The notes beneath the pieces are model-generated. The model had not been told where the DNA came from and did not search any database. It saw nothing but the letters and a program-made list of their open reading frames with translations. The position numbers were made by a program, and so were the translations under genes. A stretch of 25,143 nt of DNA from a virus, in the IMG/VR virus record IMGVR_UViG_3300044971_002269, positions 1 through 25,143 of that record, one strand, 5' to 3'. Each line of letters begins with the position of its first letter. Positions within the stretch are counted from its first letter, which is position 1. This document shows, in pieces, positions 19,863-25,143 of this stretch.

Positions 19863-20287
19863 CAGGTGCACGCCGTGGTGGAAACCCAGACAAGCTGGCC
19901 GCTGGTGTTGTGCGCCAGAACTTGCTGCGTCGAGCCGCTGTAGCCCGATAGGCCGGTCCAGTCCCACGTGACCAGCACCCACTCGCCGGCCGTGTAGCAG
20001 AGCTGGCAGCCCATCTCGCCGGTCGGCAGCAACGAGGCCACGTAGTTCTTGGCTTCGTAAGTCACCGCCGAGAGCGTGGCGTCGGTGACCGTCTTCGTGC
20101 TGCCTTTGTTCCACGAGCCCGTGAACTTCCCGCGGACCAGGCCGTCGTCGCCGGCAGCCGACTGGCGGCCCGCTGCAGCGATCGACCGGTCGCCCTTCTC
20201 AACGGCCACGACGGCGCGAGCAATCCGCTGGGCGGCCTCCGGCGTGAAGGTCACCTTGCGCCCAGATTGTCGCGGAGGCTTGGCCAT
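19862..20287 (-). CDS. Hypothetical tail-region protein
   Basis: This is a 141-residue protein. Residues 8-40 are helical and charged (GRKVTFTPEAAQRIARAVVAVEKGDR). Residues 50-141 are beta-rich (LVRGKFTGSWNKGSTKTV, AVTYEAKNYVASLLPTGE, GEWVLVTWDWTG, VLAHNTSGQLVWVSTTACT). It is not recognised. The C-terminal part looks like a capping or spike-like beta domain. It is linked to both neighbours by ATGA overlaps, so it belongs to the same structural set. Confidence 0.6.
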   Translation of the reverse strand: MAKPPRQSGRKVTFTPEAAQRIARAVVAVEKGDRSIAAAGRQSAAGDDGLVRGKFTGSWNKGSTKTVTDATLSAVTYEAKNYVASLLPTGEMGCQLCYTAGEWVLVTWDWTGLSGYSGSTQQVLAHNTSGQLVWVSTTACT

Positions 20288-21162
20288 CAGCCTGGTGTCC
20301 CAAAGACGGAGAAGTCGGTCTCTTGGTAGAGCTTGAACGTGAGAGCGTCGGGGGCCGAGCCGGCGGCCTTAGCCACGCCGCTGGACAGTGCCACGGGAGC
20401 CTTTACGGGCTTCTTGTCGGCACCGAGCACGGCGGCCCGCTTGGTGCCAGAGGCAGACGGCGTGCCGTCGCTCGTGACGAGCTCGTTAAACCCGACATCC
20501 CACGGCTTGTAGTCCCACGTTTCCTTGCGGTAGCAAAACTCCCACGTGGTTTCCCAGTAGGGCTTGGTCGTGTCTTCAGAGCTCGAGGTGGCCTCCTTCT
20601 TGGAAGCACTCTTGAACGCCACCTTCCACGTCCTGGCAGGCGAGCCATTCCACGTCGAGCTATTGACTGTGTTGGATCGTGACTCGGCGATCGGAGACCA
20701 CGACAGGTCCGGGTAACACTTGGTCAGGTTGAGCGTAAACTCGCTCGACTCTCGCTCGGCCCCCTCCAGAGGATCTTTCGCGGAGTTGACGATCTTGGCG
20801 CCGTCTTTGTCTTCAAACACCGGGATGGTGATCGTCGTGCCGCTGCCGGACCAACTGTCGACCGGCATTCCAGTGGACGGGCTCGGCGTGTTGTCGACCG
20901 GCGGAATGTAGTACCGAACCGTGATCGACCACATCATCCCGTCGCCGCTCTCCTCGGTGCAGTCGAATTCCATTGCCTTGTGGCTGGCAAAGTCTGGATG
21001 GCCCGCACCGAACACGATGCCAGGGGCGCGAGAGATCAGCGTGCGTGGTGTGAACGGCGAGTCCACGCGCACAATCCACCGGCGAGTGAACGTGAACGAC
21101 TCGCCGTACTTGCCGCTGACGCCGGTGCCGCGGGCGGTTTCCAGACATGCCACGACTGCCAT
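20287..21162 (-). CDS. Tail protein following the tape measure (distal-tail position)
   Basis: This is a 291-residue, mostly beta protein: ESFTFTRRWIVRVDSPFTPR, MMWSITVRYYIPP, SEFTLNLTKCYPDLSWSPIA, WKVAFKSASKK, YWETTWEFCYRKETWDYKPW. In siphophages the gene after the tape measure normally encodes the distal tail protein or a related hub protein, so this is a candidate. The sequence itself does not show a family I can name. ATG at 21162 is 3 bases after the tape measure stop. Confidence 0.6.
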   Translation of the reverse strand: MAVVACLETARGTGVSGKYGESFTFTRRWIVRVDSPFTPRTLISRAPGIVFGAGHPDFASHKAMEFDCTEESGDGMMWSITVRYYIPPVDNTPSPSTGMPVDSWSGSGTTITIPVFEDKDGAKIVNSAKDPLEGAERESSEFTLNLTKCYPDLSWSPIAESRSNTVNSSTWNGSPARTWKVAFKSASKKEATSSSEDTTKPYWETTWEFCYRKETWDYKPWDVGFNELVTSDGTPSASGTKRAAVLGADKKPVKAPVALSSGVAKAAGSAPDALTFKLYQETDFSVFGTPG

Positions 21163-21165
21163 GAG

Positions 21166-23313
21166 TTACGCTCCCAGAATGCCGAAGGCTTCCATGTCGT
21201 CGCCCTCGGAGACGGCATCGCGGATCTGCTCGAGGACGCCGAGCTGCTGCTCCTGCACGTCTTCGCCGTTTCCACGCATGAGTCGGAACATTTCGGCCAA
21301 GCCCTCCTTGGACCGGCTGTCGGTGCCCTTGAGCTCTTTGGTGGAAGCCGCGGCAACCGCTTGCACGGCCGGCGGCTTGATCGGCTCGGCAACGCTCTGG
21401 GCCTTGGCGTCTGCCTGCGCCTTGGCGATGCCGTCCGCCAGGATCGTCGACAGCGGCCCGGATCCCTGGAACGTGCCGACGGTGCTGGCCCCGCCCGTGA
21501 CTGCGTTGCCAGCGGCCGTCAGGGCCTTGCCAGCCGCTGCATCGGCCTCCGACGAGAGCCGACCGGCCGAGTCTTCCATCGACTGGCCGAACTCTGCCCA
21601 TCCGGTGCCTGCCACGGAGTCTGGCAGGGCGTCCATGATCGCGGCGCCGTTTGCGATCACACGAGAGATCAGAGCCGCCACGCCCTTAAACACACTCTCG
21701 CCCACAAACCAGATCGCCTGCAGACCGGACACGACACGATTGAAGACGTCGATGACGGTGCCAGCGTATTCAAACGCAGAGCCGATGCCCGAGATCATCC
21801 AATCGGCAACGCCAGCAAGGAACTGGGCGCCCATCATGATGCCCTCGCCGATGAACTGGCCAATGTTGGCGCCGCCAATTCCTCCGACGAGATTCAAGAA
21901 CGTGTCTGTGACGCCCTGGATGGCCGGAGCGAGGTAGGCCACGACCTGGCCAACAATGCCCTGAACCGCCATCTGGGCCTTTGCAAACGCGTCTGACATC
22001 GAGTTGACGCTGGCCGCCTGGTCGTTGGTCAGGGCCAGCCCAAACTTGGCCGCCTCGTCCGTGGCCGCGGAGATCGCACCGGCGCCGCCCTCAAACATGG
22101 GCAGCAGCTCGGCCCCAGCCTTGCCAAAGACCTGCAGCGCGGCCCGCGATCGCTCGGCGGCCGTCGGCAGGGCCGAGATGCCGTCGGCAATCGCCCGGAA
22201 CCGCTCCGCCGGCGAGAGGCCCTCAAGCTCCTTCACGGTCAGCCCGATGCCGGCAAATGCTGCCGTGGCCTGCTTGGAACCCTGCGTGGCTTTGACAAAC
22301 GCCACGTCTGCCTTTGTGACGGCCGCGCCGATCGAGTCCATCGACACGCCGACTTGAGCCCCTGCAAAGCCCAGCCCGGCCAGCTCGCCGTAGGTCAGGC
22401 CCAGCCGCTTGGCCAAGTCGCTCTGGCCGTCGATCACCTCGGCCTGGGCGGCGCCCATGCTGGCAAACGATCGGACAGCGTTTCCAACTGCCATCGAGAT
22501 CTGGCCAAATAGCTGGGCGGCTTGGAGGGCGATCAGCGTGTTGAGCTTGCCGGCCAGGTTCTCGACGCCCGAGCTGGCCGCGGAGGTGGCAGCCGCGAGC
22601 CCACGCGTGCCACCTGTCGCCTGGCGGAGCTCGTCGTCAGCCCTATCCACGGCCCGCGAGTAGGTCTCCTGCGAGATCGCACCGGCAGCCAGCAGGCCGC
22701 GGAGCCGCTGCACCTCGTCGCCGTGCCGCTCCTCGGCCGTCCGCACAGACTGCGTGACGGCTGCCCCTTCGTTGAAGGTCTGGGCCATCATTTCCATCGC
22801 ACGGCCGGCGGCCTCGAGCTCCTGTCGCTCTCTCGCCGTCTCGCCGGTCAGGTCGGCCATTGCCCTGGCGTGCGTCTCCTGGGAGATCACGCCCTGCTCC
22901 AGCAGCGAGTTGGCCTCGGCAATAGACCGCGAGGCAGTTTCCTCGGCGGTCGTGTATTTCGCCGTCATCGCCGCACCGGCCGAGACGGCGGCCGCGGTCG
23001 ACTCTGCCGCCGCGCCGATCATCTCCATCTTGGTCGCAAACTCTTGGGCAGTTATCCGACCGGCAGCGAGCGACTGCTGGGCAAGGAGCGCCAGTCGCTG
23101 GAACTGGCCGAGCTTGGCAGCGGCCACCTCGGCAGCAGGCCCCACGGCCCCAACGCCCTTGGCAGCAACGCCCTGCATCCCCTCAAACAAGCCCTTGAGC
23201 GTGCCGGCCTCGCCGCCGAGCTGGCGGAACGAGCGGATGGCATCCGACACGCCGGCACGCAGGCCAGACGTGCTGGCGGAGAACACGGCGGATACCTTGC
23301 CGATCGTTGCCAC
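21166..23313 (-). CDS. Tail tape measure protein
   Basis: This is a 715-residue protein. It starts IGKVSAVFSASTSGLRAGVS then DAIRSFRQLGG, typical of phage tape measure N-termini. Long Ala-rich helices follow, with a repeated pattern: RITAQEFATKMEM, VISQETHARAMADL and AISQETYSRAVDRA at about 45-residue spacing. Residues 480-600 are hydrophobic and Gly/Ala-rich (VVAYLAPAIQGVTDTFLNLV, IMMGAQFLAGVADWMISGIG), fitting the part that enters the membrane at infection. Start is GTG at 23313, sharing one base with the stop of the chaperone frame. The length implies a tail of about 100 nm under the usual rule of about 1.5 angstrom per residue. Confidence 0.93.
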   Translation of the reverse strand: MATIGKVSAVFSASTSGLRAGVSDAIRSFRQLGGEAGTLKGLFEGMQGVAAKGVGAVGPAAEVAAAKLGQFQRLALLAQQSLAAGRITAQEFATKMEMIGAAAESTAAAVSAGAAMTAKYTTAEETASRSIAEANSLLEQGVISQETHARAMADLTGETARERQELEAAGRAMEMMAQTFNEGAAVTQSVRTAEERHGDEVQRLRGLLAAGAISQETYSRAVDRADDELRQATGGTRGLAAATSAASSGVENLAGKLNTLIALQAAQLFGQISMAVGNAVRSFASMGAAQAEVIDGQSDLAKRLGLTYGELAGLGFAGAQVGVSMDSIGAAVTKADVAFVKATQGSKQATAAFAGIGLTVKELEGLSPAERFRAIADGISALPTAAERSRAALQVFGKAGAELLPMFEGGAGAISAATDEAAKFGLALTNDQAASVNSMSDAFAKAQMAVQGIVGQVVAYLAPAIQGVTDTFLNLVGGIGGANIGQFIGEGIMMGAQFLAGVADWMISGIGSAFEYAGTVIDVFNRVVSGLQAIWFVGESVFKGVAALISRVIANGAAIMDALPDSVAGTGWAEFGQSMEDSAGRLSSEADAAAGKALTAAGNAVTGGASTVGTFQGSGPLSTILADGIAKAQADAKAQSVAEPIKPPAVQAVAAASTKELKGTDSRSKEGLAEMFRLMRGNGEDVQEQQLGVLEQIRDAVSEGDDMEAFGILGA

Positions 23314-23618
23314 TATTCGCCCTTCTGCATTTGCTCGCGGAATGCTGGGATCTTCATCAGCTCACGCTTCAGTTCTTCCTCGGTCTGCGGCTTGTCGCGA
23401 TAGCTTGGAAGGAATCGCTCCTCGGCCTCCGGGTCTGGTTTCGCGCCCATGCCTGCTGCCGTCGTCAGCGCCGTCCTGGCTGCCATCCGCCACTGGTCTC
23501 CAAACGGCTCGACTCGCCAGTACGCCATCCACCGCCGTAACTGCCGCAGCGTCAGCCGCTTCTTCCATTCCTCCGGGTCTGGTATTCCGAGCTCAAGGGC
23601 CAGCCTGTAGACGAACAC
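23313..23618 (-). CDS. Tail assembly chaperone, T-like frame (reached by -1 frameshift)
   Basis: This 101-codon frame lacks an ATG or a ribosome site and continues in frame upstream to the slippery site at 23639-23645. Its content (LTLRQLRRWMAYWRVEPFGD then QWRMAARTA) matches the lambda T/'gpGT' type of tail chaperone. GTG at 23618 could be an independent start. The expected main product is a fusion of about 222 residues: all 114 residues of the G-like protein, seven linker residues (LRSRPDD), then this frame. Such chaperones hold the tape measure protein while the tube polymerises. It lies directly before the tape measure gene, as in lambda. Confidence 0.85.
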   Translation of the reverse strand: MFVYRLALELGIPDPEEWKKRLTLRQLRRWMAYWRVEPFGDQWRMAARTALTTAAGMGAKPDPEAEERFLPSYRDKPQTEEELKRELMKIPAFREQMQKGE

Positions 23619-23635
23619 GTCGTCCGGCCGGCTTC

Positions 23636-23980
23636 TCAGTTTTTTTCGAGTTCCTCAATTTCCGCGTCGGTGATCGACAGCAACTTCTGACCTGCCTGCC
23701 AAATCTCGTGCATGGCTCGGGCGTTTTTCTTGCCGAGCTTCGCCACGTCAGCGTCTGACGTGAACAGCCGCGAGCCCTGCTCGTCGCACAAGAGCAGGCT
23801 GGCCAGCTTCGCCCGCCAGCTCGCTCGCTTGCCCTGGTTCGACGCGCAGTAGATTTCCCACTCGTCGCGGATGTCGGCCGTCGGGTCGAGGAGGTAGACC
23901 TCGCGGCCCCACGCCTTCACGTGCAGCTTCTGCGGCGCGCGGATGTCGTCGATGGCCAGGATGTCTTCTGCCAATCCCAT
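23636..23980 (-). CDS. Tail assembly chaperone, G-like
   Basis: This is a 114-residue protein, helical: ILAIDDIRAPQKLHVKAWGR, DIRDEWEIYCASNQGKRASW, SLLLCDEQGSRLFTSDADVA, then LSITDAEIEELEKN. A tail-chaperone role is supported by position between tube and tape measure genes and by the slippery sequence at its end. ATG at 23980 is preceded by AAGGA, overlapping the stop of the previous gene. Most ribosomes should stop at TGA 23636-23638 and a minority should shift. Confidence 0.85.
   Translation of the reverse strand: MGLAEDILAIDDIRAPQKLHVKAWGREVYLLDPTADIRDEWEIYCASNQGKRASWRAKLASLLLCDEQGSRLFTSDADVAKLGKKNARAMHEIWQAGQKLLSITDAEIEELEKN
23639..23645 (-). other. Programmed -1 ribosomal frameshift site
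   Basis: In the frame of the G-like gene the minus strand reads GAA AAA AAC TGA, containing the canonical heptamer A AAA AAC directly before the stop. A -1 slip continues as CTG AGA AGC into the T-like frame. Position and frame relation are those of lambda G/GT. Confidence 0.85.
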
Positions 23981-23989
23981 ATCTTTTCC

Positions 23990-24382
23990 TTATGAATCGA
24001 AGCCTGAGAACTGGAACACTGCGGCCCACTGGATCAATTCCCCTTTGGCAAACTCCGCGTCAAGCGTTTCAAGAAACGCCTGACCGCTCAGGGTGGCACC
24101 TGAGCCCCAAGAGAACGACAGAAAGCCAGGGCCGCCGATGTCGTTTCTGGCAAGGTCAGGCGATCCCAAGAACCGAGCCGTGATCGTGCCGGGCTCAATG
24201 CTTGTCACGTTGTATTGCTTTAGCACGCGGGCATTCTGGCCAGCACCCGTCACAGGCGAGCGCATGCTAGTAACTTCGTGCTTGTTACCAACAACAAACG
24301 ACGGGTTAGCATTCTGCAGCACGCCAAGCACCTGGCCGCGGAATGACAAGACGGCGCCCTGACTCGCTGGAATGTCTGGCAC
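23990..24382 (-). CDS. Tail tube-like protein
   Basis: This is a 130-residue beta-rich protein: DIPASQGAVLSFRGQVLGVL, VTSIEPGTITARFLGSPD, GFLSFSWGSGATLSGQAFLE, LIQWAAVFQFSGFDS. The SQG..(L/T)(S/T)F start is shared with the protein at 24401-24745, and both have the length and strand pattern of tail-tube folds. GTG at 24382 is preceded by GGGAGGTGA. Its place just before the chaperones makes it a good tube candidate. Which of the two forms the main tube is unclear. Confidence 0.7.
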   Translation of the reverse strand: MPDIPASQGAVLSFRGQVLGVLQNANPSFVVGNKHEVTSMRSPVTGAGQNARVLKQYNVTSIEPGTITARFLGSPDLARNDIGGPGFLSFSWGSGATLSGQAFLETLDAEFAKGELIQWAAVFQFSGFDS

Positions 24383-24400
24383 GGGTCACCTCCCGGCCGA

Positions 24401-24745
24401 TCAGGTGCCGGTCAGCTTGAACGTGGCGTTGCCCATGATCAGCTCGCCAACCGCCGCGGTCAGCTCGAAGTCCTCACAGACGGCCTGGCCGCTGATGCCG
24501 AGCGTTGTGCACGCGATCGCAGCAGCAGTGCCACGGGACGGGGCGGTCGTGCCCATGTACTCCAGCGTGATCTGGTCGCCGTCGACAAGCGGGGCGGCCT
24601 GCAGCACGCGGGTCGATCCGGCTGTTGCCGAGAGCGGCGTAACGTCCACATACACCTGCGTCCGCTTCACCTTCACGTTCTTGGCCACAAACGTGACGGA
24701 GTTGAAAGTGAACGTCGTTCCCTGCGAGTCGGCAATCGGCGGCAT
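24401..24745 (-). CDS. Tail tube-like protein (second copy type)
   Basis: This is a 114-residue beta-rich protein: IADSQGTTFTFNSVTFVAKN, VKVKRTQVYVDVTPLSA, LVDGDQITLEYMGTT, ISGQAVCEDFELTAAVGE, MGNATFKLTGT. The pattern matches small major tail proteins. ATG at 24745 is preceded by GGAGGAG, which includes the stop of the gene before it. With the gene at 23990 it forms a pair of tube-like proteins side by side. Confidence 0.72.
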   Translation of the reverse strand: MPPIADSQGTTFTFNSVTFVAKNVKVKRTQVYVDVTPLSATAGSTRVLQAAPLVDGDQITLEYMGTTAPSRGTAAAIACTTLGISGQAVCEDFELTAAVGELIMGNATFKLTGT

Positions 24746-24748
24746 GGC

Positions 24749-25143
24749 TTACTCCTCCCAGCGGATTTGGTACGTGTGGTCGACTGTGTACGTTGGCTTG
24801 TCTTGCCCATCGAGGTAGTCAGGCGAGCCGTCCGCCTCCTCGGTGATCAAGCATTGGCGGATTGTCACGCCGTTTGCGGTGCCGTTGAAGTTGTGCAGAG
24901 CAACGCGGACGGAGTCCGCTAAGGCCTTCACGCCCGAGTACGTGGACGCATACAACAGCACCGAGAATGTTGCCGACGGGTTGACCGTGATCGGCGACGG
25001 GCCTGGCATGGTTAGCTCCCGCTGCGTCGCGGTGCGGCCATAGATCACGTAGGGCAGGGCGGCGCCCTCGGGGGCCTCCATCGGCCACGCCAGGCAGCCG
25101 CCGGCGGTCTCGATCGCAGCTTTCAGCCACTGTTCCGGGTATG
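24749..25143 (-). CDS. Tail completion protein, DUF3168-like (5' end outside window)
   Basis: The open frame continues to the right edge, so the true start is beyond the window. An internal ATG at 25081 is not the start, because the residues before it (YPEQWLKAAIETAGGCLAWP) continue the family pattern. Next comes EGAALPYVIYGRTATQRELT, then strands NPSATFSVLLYASTYSGVKA, LADSVRVALHNFNG, VDHTYQIRWEE. This is the pattern of DUF3168 (tail terminator or head-tail joining) proteins, which cap the tail tube. It lies just upstream of the tube genes, as usual. Confidence 0.78.
   Translation of the reverse strand, partial: YPEQWLKAAIETAGGCLAWPMEAPEGAALPYVIYGRTATQRELTMPGPSPITVNPSATFSVLLYASTYSGVKALADSVRVALHNFNGTANGVTIRQCLITEEADGSPDYLDGQDKPTYTVDHTYQIRWEE

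Noticed and set aside
20921-21996. Two long plus-strand frames opposite the tape measure gene
   Set aside because: They are antisense shadows. The tape measure frame has strong composition and order evidence.
1-25143. tRNA or rRNA genes and insertion sequences
   Set aside because: No cloverleaf-like segment, ribosomal sequence, transposase or terminal inverted repeats were seen. The gaps between genes are too short to hide large elements.

Overview
The window is a 25 kb piece of a temperate, tailed (siphovirus-like) bacteriophage genome. Almost every gene is on the minus strand, so transcription runs from the right edge to the left. The only plus-strand gene is a tyrosine integrase at 8074-8988. 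The DNA is GC-rich and densely coded, with no gene-free stretch over 300 bases. About ten neighbouring gene pairs overlap as ATGA or GTGA. A planctomycete host is suggested by two proteins that resemble conserved planctomycete domains from memory: the secreted HCGR/REGIGF-type protein at 4753-5073 and the CNAR...EWC-type protein at 17704-18087. This is an inference and was not checked by a search.

Layout from right to left. (1) 25143-21166 is the tail-assembly block: a DUF3168-like tail-completion protein cut by the window edge, two tail-tube-like proteins, a tail assembly chaperone pair joined by a canonical A AAA AAC slippery site, and the tape measure protein. (2) 21162-17250 holds distal-tail and baseplate-like proteins of unknown type, three of them unusually rich in cysteine. 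(3) 17253-10860 is a cassette of adhesion or fibre proteins. They carry collagen-like GXY tracts, a seven-bladed propeller inserted into an Ig-like domain, three Ig domains, an Fn3 domain, a LamG lectin-like domain, two T4-type fibre pieces and a 41-residue membrane protein. (4) 10847-8949 has a small basic protein, a metallophosphoesterase and a deoxynucleoside monophosphate kinase-like protein. (5) 8988-7352 is the integration module: integrase and a divergent excisionase-like HTH gene, separated by an intergenic region full of dyads, followed by a small gene framed by two 22-bp repeats. (6) 7272-1 is the early region: RecA-like/Sak-type ATPase, SSB-like protein, a signal-peptide protein (probable moron), HTH proteins, a beta-class DNA methyltransferase followed by an HNH-like protein, an O-like replication protein, a LexA-type winged helix, two small proteins, a RusA resolvase, another HTH protein and the start of an HNH nuclease at the left edge.

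The ATPase, SSB-like protein, O-like protein and RusA form a recombination-dependent replication set. The methyltransferase and phosphoesterase probably act on phage or host DNA. The integrase sits in the middle of phage genes rather than at an end. This is the virion (or circular) gene order, so the sequence is more likely an unintegrated or circularised phage genome than an integrated prophage.

The most notable non-gene structure is an array of three 18-bp units at exact 22-bp spacing (2060-2121) inside the O-like gene, next to an A+T/pyrimidine-rich stretch. It has the same architecture as the lambda origin inside gene O.
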